A stretch of DNA of 14,854 bases. Origin: JBNKDD01 sp050288085 (GTDB lineage: Bacteria; Chloroflexota; Anaerolineae; Aggregatilineales; UBA3940). Position 1 is the first letter of the stretch; each line of letters opens with the position of its first letter. The stretch lies in the NCBI GenBank assembly GCA_050288085.1, contig JBNKDD010000132.1:1-14854 (forward strand). Reading direction: 5' to 3'. The notes under the pieces were generated by a model that did no database searches, had not been told where the DNA came from, and saw only the letters and a list, made by a program, of their open reading frames with translations. The translations under genes were made by a program, and so were the position numbers. Shown piece by piece: positions 5,884 to 13,267 of this stretch.

Positions 5884-8800
5884 TTGAGCGAGCAAAGCCC
5901 ACACACTCAATCGATATCGGTGCGTAGAAGTCCCCGGCTGCATCCTTCAAGAGCGATGCTGCTTGGGATTGGGTTGTGGTTGATGGTGGGCGTGTTCGGC
6001 CTGTACGACCTGACACTGAGTTATGCAGGCCGGAATACCGGGATAGCTTATCTGACCACGCTGGCTTTGCTGCTGCCGACCCTGCTCAGTCATGCCGAAC
6101 TGCGGAGTTGGGTGGGGTCTATCGGGGGAAGCTACCGGTTGATTCAGGCCGCCGAACGGCATCACCTGAAGTTCTTCGCCGGGTGGATGTATTTCCTGGG
6201 GTGGGCCGCGTTGAGCGGGCTGGTGGCTTATACCTTTGCCGAGAATGCCGCCGGGCTGGTCAACATCATCATACCGGCTGGAATGGCCCAACCCACGTGG
6301 CTCGTCCAGGCGCTCGCGGTGGGGCTGCTGCTGTTCCTCATGCTGCTGAACATTTTTAACTACCGGGTCAACTGGCGGATCAATGTGTGGCTGGTCGGAA
6401 CAGCCATCGCCGGGATGGTTTTGCTGATCGGGCTGCTGAGCATGAAGGGCATTGTCTCCGCCGCAAATATGACCGGGGTGTGGCGAGGCAGCAGCCGCAC
6501 TTTTGAGGCGATTGTGATCCTGACGGCGGCAACCTGGGTGATCGACCTGACCTATGAATTTCAAGCTCGCCAGCGCGATTTACCCGCAGCAGCGCTCACC
6601 CTGGGGGCGGGGCCGATCCTGGCCGGGGTGCTGGTCTTTGTTGGGGCCTGGGCCGCGCCGACCGCTCGCAGCCTCTCCGCTCTGGCCAGCGATACTTACC
6701 CGGCGGTTGAAGCCCTGCTGTTAGGTATCGGGACTCTATCGGCTGCTGTAGGCTGGCAGGTGCTTTCACTGAGCATGATCCGCCAGTTTCACCGGATCGG
6801 GCAGGATGGGCTGTTGCCTGAGTGGACAATCCGCCGGTATACCCGGTTCAAGACTCCGGTGATGCTGATCCTGCTGCAAGGGTTATTGACCCTGGCCGGT
6901 ATCCTGCTCGGATCACGGCTGGGGCTGGCACGGGTGGCGGCTTTCTCGTTCCTGGTTTTGCAAATCGACGTTAATGTTGTGGCGATTATTCTAGGCCGCC
7001 AGCCACGCGCCAAAGATCGGTCGATTAAGCTGCCGGTTTACCCGGTGATCCCGGCCTCCGGTGCGGCGATCTGTTTCTTGCTGCTGTTCGCGCTGTCGTG
7101 GGAAGTGGTCGTTATCGGCCTGAGCTGGATTGCCATCGGTGCGATTATCTACTGGCGGGTCGGACGGGCACGGATGCGCAGTTCTCAGTTGGGAATTACG
7201 GTTTTCCAGGATACCACCCGCCGACCGGATGTCACCTCCGATTACCCGGTGATCGTGCCGATTGCCAACCCCAATACGGCTCATCGCCTGGTGGCATTTG
7301 GGGCGACTATCGCCCGTAAACACCAGGGTCATGTGTCGATTGTCCAGGTGTTTGAAGTGCCCGAACACCAACCATTAGACTCCGGGCGGCTGCATGCCCA
7401 GCGCCAACTCGATCTACTGGAAGAACTGATCACGGTGGGCGAGAGTATGGGTGTACCGGTCGAAGGGGTTACCCGGTCGGCGCGGAGCATCAGCCAGGGG
7501 ATTCTCGATACGGTGGCGGAAGAGTCGGCCCAGTTGATCGTGATGGGCTGGAATCCCAAGCCGGGTTCCAGCCGCCAGGGATTAGGCCACATCCTGGATG
7601 AAATCCTTGACCATGCGACCTGTGATGTAGCAGTCGTGCGCGGTGAGTGGACGGACGGGCCAAAACGGATACTGGTCCCGGCTTCCGGTGGGCCGCACGC
7701 CCCACGAGCGGCGGAACTGGGCCTGAGCCTGACCGATCAATCCGGCGGTGAAGTGACGGTATTAAATATCGCCGTGGTGCGCGAGTCAGATGATGAACAA
7801 ACCCTGGTCGAGGCCGGGCATAAATTGGTCGAGGAAGTGGTCGCCAACCTGAGTGATCCGTCACGGGCGGTCGGGCAGGTGGTGGCGGCGTCCAATCCGA
7901 TAGCGGGAATCGTCCAGGCAGCGGAAGCGTATGACGCGATTATGCTGGGGGCGAGTGAACCATCCTTTATGGATGACCGGGTGATCGGCCAACTGCCGCT
8001 TCAGATCGCACAACAGACGGATAAACCTTTCGTGCTGCTGCGTAGTTATGCCGGTCTGACGACCTATGTGGCGCGGCAAGCCTGGCAGTCGGTATCTGAC
8101 CTGCTGCCGAATCTACAGGCTGAAGACCGGAGCGAGCTTTATAACCGGGTGAGGCGGTCGGCCCGGCCTAATATTGATTACTTTGTGCTGATTGTCCTGT
8201 CGGCGATGATCGCAACCTTCGGGCTGCTGCTTAACAGCCCGGCGGTGATTATCGGCGCAATGCTGGTCGCTCCCTTGATGGGGCCGATTGTCTCAACCGG
8301 AGCCAGCATTGTATTTGGGGATGCGCGCACCCTGCGGCGGGCGTCGGTCTCGCTGATCCAGGGAGCGGTCGCGGCGATCTTTATCGCGGTGCTGGTCACG
8401 GTGATTTCACCGGTAGCCGAGGCAACGCCGGAAGTACTGGCCCGCACCCGGCCCAACCTGCTCGACCTGTCGGTGGCGCTGGTGTCAGGATTGGCGGGGG
8501 CCTACGTGATCGCACGGACGGAAGTCGGCGATGCGCTGCCTGGTGTGGCGATTGCTGCCGCGTTGATGCCGCCGGTGTGCGCGGTCGGGATCGGGTTTGC
8601 GCTGGGCGATCCCGGTGTGGCGTTCGGCGCACTGCTGCTGTTCACGGCCAACCTGGTCGCGATTGTCTTCTCGTCGTCGATCATGTTTATGCTGCTGGGG
8701 GTGCGGCCATTCTCCAGTGCCCCGGACAGCAAACGATATGTTCAACGCGGGCTGTTGATCTCGGTGTTCTCCCTGATCGCGATCAGCCTCCCGCTGGCCT

Positions 8801-9102
8801 TTATCCTGTTCAGCGTGGTTTCACAGGATCGGATCGAGCAGCAGGTTCAACAGACCGTCCAGGAAACGATGGCCGATTGGGGCGATGTGACGCTGGCCGA
8901 CTTCGAGGTAGAGTCCGGCTGGCAGGAGATCACGGTTCGAGGTACGCTACATGCATCTGTCCCGGTCACGCAGGAGCAAATTCAAACGCTTGATGATAAC
9001 CTGGAGGCAGTCCTGCGCCCGGCGGTCAATGTGGAGATGTTTGTGATCGAGGGGACGCAGTTGAGTGGGAATGCGCCGGTTGCAACACCGGCAGGGGAAT
9101 GA
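5884..9102 (+). CDS. APC permease - two USP domains - DUF389 fusion membrane protein
   Basis: 1072 residues, about 2.5 times a normal permease. Residues about 20-430 are an APC-superfamily amino-acid-permease-like domain with about 12 hydrophobic segments. It includes the TM1 stretch LGIGLWLMVGVFGLYDL, a GGSYRLIQ segment near 81, and a hydrophilic RQFHRIGQDGLLPEW loop typical of APC transporters. Two universal stress protein folds follow: about 453-587 (IVPIANPNTAHRLVAFGATIA... QLIVMGWNPKPG) and 594-722 (RILVPASGGPHAPRAAELGLSL... AIMLGASEPS). Their ATP-binding G-x2-G-x9-G(S/T) motifs look degraded. Residues about 755-985 are a DUF389 domain with NSPAVIIGAMLVAPLMGPI and ALPGVAIAAALMPPVCAVG. 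A soluble tail (985-1072) closes the protein. The start is TTG, with AAAGGA 10 nt upstream; the next in-frame ATG (5956) would cut into TM1. Substrate is unknown. USP domains on permeases are generally thought to regulate transport. Confidence 0.88.
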   Translation: MSEQSPHTQSISVRRSPRLHPSRAMLLGIGLWLMVGVFGLYDLTLSYAGRNTGIAYLTTLALLLPTLLSHAELRSWVGSIGGSYRLIQAAERHHLKFFAGWMYFLGWAALSGLVAYTFAENAAGLVNIIIPAGMAQPTWLVQALAVGLLLFLMLLNIFNYRVNWRINVWLVGTAIAGMVLLIGLLSMKGIVSAANMTGVWRGSSRTFEAIVILTAATWVIDLTYEFQARQRDLPAAALTLGAGPILAGVLVFVGAWAAPTARSLSALASDTYPAVEALLLGIGTLSAAVGWQVLSLSMIRQFHRIGQDGLLPEWTIRRYTRFKTPVMLILLQGLLTLAGILLGSRLGLARVAAFSFLVLQIDVNVVAIILGRQPRAKDRSIKLPVYPVIPASGAAICFLLLFALSWEVVVIGLSWIAIGAIIYWRVGRARMRSSQLGITVFQDTTRRPDVTSDYPVIVPIANPNTAHRLVAFGATIARKHQGHVSIVQVFEVPEHQPLDSGRLHAQRQLDLLEELITVGESMGVPVEGVTRSARSISQGILDTVAEESAQLIVMGWNPKPGSSRQGLGHILDEILDHATCDVAVVRGEWTDGPKRILVPASGGPHAPRAAELGLSLTDQSGGEVTVLNIAVVRESDDEQTLVEAGHKLVEEVVANLSDPSRAVGQVVAASNPIAGIVQAAEAYDAIMLGASEPSFMDDRVIGQLPLQIAQQTDKPFVLLRSYAGLTTYVARQAWQSVSDLLPNLQAEDRSELYNRVRRSARPNIDYFVLIVLSAMIATFGLLLNSPAVIIGAMLVAPLMGPIVSTGASIVFGDARTLRRASVSLIQGAVAAIFIAVLVTVISPVAEATPEVLARTRPNLLDLSVALVSGLAGAYVIARTEVGDALPGVAIAAALMPPVCAVGIGFALGDPGVAFGALLLFTANLVAIVFSSSIMFMLLGVRPFSSAPDSKRYVQRGLLISVFSLIAISLPLAFILFSVVSQDRIEQQVQQTVQETMADWGDVTLADFEVESGWQEITVRGTLHASVPVTQEQIQTLDDNLEAVLRPAVNVEMFVIEGTQLSGNAPVATPAGE

Positions 9103-9115
9103 GATTACATAGTTC

Positions 9116-9219
9116 ACCCCCCGTGATGCACCACCTTCGGTGTTCGCATCATCCGCCCCCCTTGCAAGGGGGGCAAAAGCCGAGCGGCGCTTGGTAAAGC
9201 GCTGCGAGGATTGGGGGGT
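9116..9219. repeat. Cloverleaf-like palindromic element, copy B
   Basis: A 104-bp element bounded by ACCCCCC (9116-9122) and GGGGGGT (9213-9219). Hairpin 1 is TGATGC (9124-9129) with GCATCA (9146-9151), enclosing CACC-TTC-GGTG (9132-9142). Hairpin 2 is a perfect 20-bp palindrome (9155-9174) of six C, TTGCAA and six G with flanking G/C. Hairpin 3 is GCGGCGCTT paired with AAGCGCTGC (about 9184-9205), with one mismatch. Orientation and layout match copy A. It starts 13 bp after the permease-fusion stop codon. The pairing is strong, but there is no T-run, so termination is not its obvious job. Confidence 0.75.
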
Positions 9220-9316
9220 AATAACAGGTAGTTGAGATTGTATTGTTAGGAGAGTTTGAGCCATTTCTAAGGTAACATCTAATCGACCTAAAGTATCACG
9301 CTCACTGATTGCAGCG

Positions 9317-11191
9317 GTGGGCTTTTTCGTAATCAGCCTGGTTGCAGCCGGGGTGATTATCGCCCGAACCTTATCGGGAGAGGCGGTTCCAGAACCGACC
9401 GATCAGATACCGACGGCTACAGACGAAACAACGGACGAGCCTCCACCAACTGACGAGCCAACCACGCAGCCGGTAGAAGCCAGCCTTACCCCAACCGAGG
9501 AAACCGCGCTGCCGGATTCACCGAGTATCGGGGTGGCCGGGCTGAACGGCGATCCAGAGTTGGCGGGACGGCTGCGGCAGGCTCTCGAACAATCGCTGAC
9601 GGCAGCTATCGTTGAGGTGGAACTGCCGCCCGATTACGATCTTGCGGCCTATCCTGACACGCTGGGCCATGATCTGCTGGTGGTGTGGGAGAGCCGCGAG
9701 GATGGATTGATCAGCCTGTTTATACTGGCTCCTTCACAGCCGCCGCTGTTCCAACTGGAAGAATCACCGGCAGTTTGGGCAGTCGATGCGCCGGGGAACT
9801 TCCCGGTGTATGTCGACTCGGCCAGCGATCTGAGCGTCCCGGCGGAACTGGTCGCGAGTACCTACGATCTACTGAACGGCGACGACGACCAGGCACTCGG
9901 CAGGCTGTTTAACCTGCAAGCCCGCTCGACAGCACCAATTGAGGCGATCCAGACCAACAACGAAGCGGTGATTCAGTTTATGCTGGGGCAGGTGTATGCC
10001 GGGCAGGATCAGCCCGTCGAAGCGCTGAAAGCCTACAGCCAGGCGATCCGGCTGCACGATGATTTCGCAGCGGCCCATATCGGGCGGGGCAACGTTTACC
10101 TGGCACTGGGCGACGAATATACGGCATACGAAAATTACACGGCGGCGCTGGCAAGCAGCCCCGATCATGCGGCGGCCCTTTACAACCGGTCGGTAGCAGC
10201 CTGGTTATCCGGCGGGTTGGATGGGGCGTTGGAAGATGCTGAACAGATCAACGAGCTGTATCCCGACTCTGCCTGGGCGTTGAATCTGCGGGGGTGCATC
10301 AGCTACCAGTTGGGGGATTATCAGGAAGCACAGGCCGACTTTGCCCGCGCTCACGAGATCGACCCCGATCTGCCTACCCCGCTGTTTAATCAAGCGCTGG
10401 CGCTGTACCAGTTGGGAGACTATGAAACGAGTCTGGAACTGGTCGCGGCGGCAGTCGAAAAGGATGAAGCCGATCCGGTGCTGCATTACTGGCAGGGTGT
10501 AACGTATCAAGCCCTGGGCGAAGCTGCGTTATCCGATTCTGCCTATGGGCGGGCACTCAGGCTTAACCCGGATTATGTGGAGGCTTACCTGGGCCGGGCC
10601 AGCCTATCGCTTGATACCGAGGCTTACGATCAAGCCATAGCCGATGCGGAACAGGCCCTCAACATTAACCCTGACAGCGGTGCGGCCTACCAGATCATCG
10701 GGACGGCATTTTTGATGCAGGATGATTTCGAGGAAGCCGAAGACGCTTACACGGCAGCGATTGATCTGGGCTTTGAGAATGTCGAGGTGTATGCCGGGCG
10801 AGGATGGGCCCGTCAGCGACAGGGGATCAGTATGACGGCGGCGAAAGATTATGAGCAGGCGGTGGCTCTGGATGCGGACGACCCCTTGATGTTCTATCAC
10901 ATGGGGTTTGCGATGTACGATACTTTCCAGTTTGAGGAAGCCCTGGCCGCTTTTGAAAAGGCTATCGCGGGGGGGATTGATGGCCCCGAAATCCAGATCG
11001 CCCTGGCGGTGGCCCTGGATGCAAACTTCGAGCGTGAGGAAGCCGAGGTTACCCTACAAGATGCGCTTGAAGCCGAACCGCGCTATGAAGATTTAAACCT
11101 ATTGGCCGACCAGCCGCCCTGGTCTGATAATGCGATACAACGCGCCAAGACGATATTGGATCGGATTGAGGGGGATTCAGAGGGAGAATAA
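9317..11191 (+). CDS. Membrane-anchored TPR-repeat protein
   Basis: 624 residues from GTG 9317, but that start cuts into the membrane anchor. The frame is open back to 9260, and reading from ATT at 9263 gives a basic N-terminus (SKVTSNRPKVSRS) ahead of LIAAVGFFVISLVAAGVII. AGGAGA (9248-9253) sits 9 nt before that ATT, so the true start may be the rare codon ATT 9263, or a base may be missing. After the anchor comes an acidic Pro/Thr/Glu-rich linker (about 25-70), then a mixed alpha/beta region (about 70-200) of no recognised family. About 11 TPR units (about 215-600) follow, with consensus features such as A-x-x-x-Y-x-x-A-I-x-L-(D/N)-P, for example AYGRALRLNPDY and ADAEQALNINPDS. The TPR superhelix is a protein-binding scaffold, here most likely outside the membrane. 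It is a convergent neighbour of the phosphatase gene (6-bp gap). Confidence 0.85.
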   Translation: MGFFVISLVAAGVIIARTLSGEAVPEPTDQIPTATDETTDEPPPTDEPTTQPVEASLTPTEETALPDSPSIGVAGLNGDPELAGRLRQALEQSLTAAIVEVELPPDYDLAAYPDTLGHDLLVVWESREDGLISLFILAPSQPPLFQLEESPAVWAVDAPGNFPVYVDSASDLSVPAELVASTYDLLNGDDDQALGRLFNLQARSTAPIEAIQTNNEAVIQFMLGQVYAGQDQPVEALKAYSQAIRLHDDFAAAHIGRGNVYLALGDEYTAYENYTAALASSPDHAAALYNRSVAAWLSGGLDGALEDAEQINELYPDSAWALNLRGCISYQLGDYQEAQADFARAHEIDPDLPTPLFNQALALYQLGDYETSLELVAAAVEKDEADPVLHYWQGVTYQALGEAALSDSAYGRALRLNPDYVEAYLGRASLSLDTEAYDQAIADAEQALNINPDSGAAYQIIGTAFLMQDDFEEAEDAYTAAIDLGFENVEVYAGRGWARQRQGISMTAAKDYEQAVALDADDPLMFYHMGFAMYDTFQFEEALAAFEKAIAGGIDGPEIQIALAVALDANFEREEAEVTLQDALEAEPRYEDLNLLADQPPWSDNAIQRAKTILDRIEGDSEGE

Positions 11192-11197
11192 AAGCCC

Positions 11198-11635
11198 TCA
11201 CCCACCGGAGAACCACACATCGGCAAATTCGTAGAGTTGGCGCATCTGCCCGGAGTTTATATTGGTAACCGAGCGCCGCTCACGGAGCCAGGCAACCGAA
11301 TCCTCGATACTTGCCCCGGTTGAGATCAAATAGGCGGCAACAAGTGCCGGAGCACGTCCTACCCCAGAACTACAATGCACGTACATGCGGCGGTCCTCGG
11401 CGATCATCATGTGGATAAATTGGGTGCCGGTCTTCAATGCCGCAACTCCGGGGCCAAACCAATCCGGGGTGGGCAGCCACAGGTAGATCTCCGGCGCAGC
11501 CCCCATGAATCGATCCTGGGTTTCGGCCTGCAAATTGATGTCTACGGTGATGTTATAGGATGCCAGAACGTACCAATCGCCTAAGTCCAGACGATTCCCC
11601 ACAAATATGTGCTCCGTAACCTGATCGAAATTCAT
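11198..11635 (-). CDS. Dual-specificity protein phosphatase (cysteine-based PTP superfamily)
   Basis: 145 residues, a minimal DSP catalytic domain. The P-loop is VHCSSGVGRAP with nucleophile Cys88 and phosphate-binding Arg94. Asp58 in PTPDW, 30 residues upstream, is in place to be the general acid. The opening FDQVTEHIFVGNRLDL and the later SIEDSVAWLRERRS fit small DSPs (VHR-like). The residue after Arg94 is Ala, where the family almost always has Ser or Thr to help the thiolate leave, so activity may be slow or altered. No signal peptide or membrane segment, so cytoplasmic. The ATG has GAGG about 11 nt upstream on the minus strand. It lies 68 bp downstream of the AIR-synthase-like gene on the same strand and likely shares its transcript. 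Substrate unknown; phosphoproteins from the nearby kinase are possible. Confidence 0.87.
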   Translation of the reverse strand: MNFDQVTEHIFVGNRLDLGDWYVLASYNITVDINLQAETQDRFMGAAPEIYLWLPTPDWFGPGVAALKTGTQFIHMMIAEDRRMYVHCSSGVGRAPALVAAYLISTGASIEDSVAWLRERRSVTNINSGQMRQLYEFADVWFSGG

Positions 11636-11703
11636 CGGACTACATCCTCGTGCTCATCTGTTAAGTGCGAATAGCTTCAGCCATTTCCTATGGCCTGATC
11701 CAA

Positions 11704-12711
11704 CTAAAAAAGCCTGGCAATCTCATCCCGCACCGGTCGCGGCAAAAGGTCCGATCCGGCACTCATATCAATCACGCCCGGCGGCCCATCCTCCACTTCT
11801 CCGATCAGGTGAGGATGGATGCCTTCTTTGCTCAGAGCCTCTACGATTGTCTGCACGTCCTCCGGGTGAACGGCCATCAACATGGCTCCGCTGGCAATCG
11901 CACCCAACGGATCAAGGCCGGTGACCTCACACAGGGCCAACCCATCGTCCAGGACGGCGGAGGAGCAGTCCACCCGCAGTTGTTTAGAAGAGGCTTCGGC
12001 CATCTCCCATAAGCCGGTTGCCAACCCGCCCTCGGTTGGATCGTGCATGGCATGGACTCGACCGGCCTGGACCGCGATGGTCGCATCACGCACCACGCTG
12101 ATTCCGGGATCGTGCAAGTAACCGGCACAGCGTTCCAGGAATTCGGGGGAAAAGTGCGGCTTCAGCAAGTCGGTTTTCTCCCGTGCGATGATGGCGGTCG
12201 CCTCGATGGGAATACCCTTGGTCACAATCAGGCGATCACCTGCCTGCGCGCCGCCGGTAGTGATCAGGCGGTCTTTTTCGACGGTGCCCAACATTGCCCC
12301 CATGACGATTGGGCGGTCGATCCCATAGGTAATCTCGGTGTGCCCGCCAACCAGATTGACGCCAAGCGTGCGGCAGGCATCACCGATCTGATCGAAGATC
12401 ATTTCGACCACCTGCCGGGTAGCGTTCCCCTCCGGGAGCAGCACCGTCGCCATGAACCAGGACGGCGTGCCACCGGTTGAGGCAATATCATTGGCATTGA
12501 CGTTGACGGCGTACCAGCCGACCTCATCGGTGGCAAAAGTGATCGGGTCGGTTTTTGCCACGAGGTAATGCGGCCCGCCAAGATCGATCACGGCGGCGTC
12601 CTCGCCGGGGCGAGGGCCGACGATCACACGGGGGTCGTTGATTGGGTTGCTTGCCAGCAGCCCGGCCAGCAGATCAGCCGGGAGCTTGCCTATTGGAAAT
12701 GAGTTGGTCAT
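11704..12711 (-). CDS. AIR-synthase (PurM/HypE/ThiL) superfamily protein
   Basis: 335 residues. The N-terminal ATP/metal-binding half has GPRPGEDAAVID (Asp38), AKTDPITFATDEVG (Asp55), the dimer-interface helix VNVNANDIASTGGTPSWF (69-86) and GGHTEIT (122-128). The C-terminal half has the family signature HDPTEGGLATGLWEMAEAS (223-241). These place it in the PurM/HypE/SelD/ThiL superfamily of ATP-dependent enzymes that activate amide-like or phosphate substrates. It is closest in layout to HypE, but the C-terminus (RPVRDEIARLF) lacks the cysteine-ended tail HypE needs to carry the cyano group, and no hyp genes are nearby. So it is an AIR-synthase-related protein of unknown substrate, as in many archaea and Chloroflexota. 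The ATG has AGGA 10 nt upstream. First gene of a probable two-gene minus-strand unit. Confidence 0.85.
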   Translation of the reverse strand: MTNSFPIGKLPADLLAGLLASNPINDPRVIVGPRPGEDAAVIDLGGPHYLVAKTDPITFATDEVGWYAVNVNANDIASTGGTPSWFMATVLLPEGNATRQVVEMIFDQIGDACRTLGVNLVGGHTEITYGIDRPIVMGAMLGTVEKDRLITTGGAQAGDRLIVTKGIPIEATAIIAREKTDLLKPHFSPEFLERCAGYLHDPGISVVRDATIAVQAGRVHAMHDPTEGGLATGLWEMAEASSKQLRVDCSSAVLDDGLALCEVTGLDPLGAIASGAMLMAVHPEDVQTIVEALSKEGIHPHLIGEVEDGPPGVIDMSAGSDLLPRPVRDEIARLF

Positions 12712-12734
12712 AAATGATAATTCCTGTGTACATG

Positions 12735-12763
12735 ATTATGCTACAGGGGATAGCATGCGGCAA
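12735..12763 (-). promoter_or_regulatory. Likely promoter of the AIR-synthase-like gene
   Basis: On the minus strand TTGCCG (12763-12758) and CATAAT (12740-12735) are 17 bp apart. Transcription would start near 12728, giving a leader of about 17 nt that includes the AGGA ribosome binding site. Spacing is ideal, and each box differs from consensus by one or two bases. Confidence 0.5.
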
Positions 12764-12800
12764 ATGGCCTGGAACAATCAGCCAGGTATAGGAAGAGAGT

Positions 12801-12855
12801 CCACTAATTTCACAAATTACTCGAATTTTTGTCTTTCAATTGATGCAATTAGTGG
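12801..12855. repeat. Inverted repeat in the intergenic region before the kinase gene
   Basis: CCACTAATT (12801-12809) and AATTAGTGG (12847-12855) are perfect 9-bp arms separated by 37 bp of AT-rich sequence. It lies in the 547-bp gap between the divergent AIR-synthase-like and kinase genes. No coding potential is seen. It may be a structured leader, a regulator site or a remnant. Confidence 0.35.
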
Positions 12856-12938
12856 GCAAAAAGAGTCTGGACTGGACACTATCTAGAGAATGATAAAGCC
12901 CTTCAACCAAGTTGCGTCCTGTGACCGGAAACTGTAAT

Positions 12939-13022
12939 CTAAAGAGCATCGTAATCGGCCCAGGATACGCCGCTGCCTCCACGACCAGCCGGGCGATTCG
13001 GCAAAGCACTTAGAGAATCCAT
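12939..13022 (-). other. 27-codon minus-strand ORF, possible gene remnant
   Basis: An ATG-TAG frame of 27 codons (ending GGSGVSWADYDAL) with GC-rich, protein-like codon use, in an otherwise AT-rich gap. There is no clear Shine-Dalgarno. Its GRGGSGVSWADYDAL tail looks like the end of a globular protein rather than random sequence, but I cannot name the family. Apart from this, the inverted repeat at 12801-12855 and the palindromic element at 13073-13182, I see nothing in the 12712-13267 gap. Confidence 0.2.
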
Positions 13023-13072
13023 TGAAACTTTTCAAGAGAGGTTTGAAGGTTTTTCAGAAAATTGATTGTTAG

Positions 13073-13182
13073 ACCTCACCCCCTTCCGAACTGCCAACAG
13101 GCAGTTCTCCCTCCCCCTCTCCAAAATGGAGAGGGGAAAGACCGACGGTCGGCTTTGGCCGCCCAAAGGTCAGGGGTGAGGT
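13073..13182. repeat. Cloverleaf-like palindromic element, copy C
   Basis: A 110-bp element with perfect 10-bp terminal inverted repeats ACCTCACCCC (13073-13082) and GGGGTGAGGT (13173-13182). Inside are three hairpins: GAACTGCC-AACA-GGCAGTTC (13088-13107), CCCCTCTCC-AAAAT-GGAGAGGGG (13114-13136), and a GC-rich stem opened by GACC (13140-13143) and closed by GGTC (13168-13171). The plan is that of copies A and B with different sequence. Elements beginning ACCTCACCCCC and ending GGGGTGAGGT are familiar as intergenic MITE-like repeats. It ends 86 bp before the kinase start. Confidence 0.78.
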
Positions 13183-13267
13183 AAATGGGTATCCTTTTTC
13201 TGAAAAAGCCTGTTTATCGTTCAAATAATTTCAATGCATTTCAAACCAAATCAGGGAGATGTTGGCT

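Noticed and set aside
5947..6564. Minus-strand ORF of 205 codons inside the permease domain
   Set aside because: His/Gln/Pro-rich shadow of a hydrophobic membrane gene, with no domain.
11704..12711. Calling this gene hypE
   Set aside because: The C-terminal cysteine tail that carries the cyano group in HypE is absent and no hydrogenase maturation genes are nearby.
5727..13182. CRISPR array made by the repeated palindromes
   Set aside because: Only three diverged copies kilobases apart, with genes between them; no short regular spacers.
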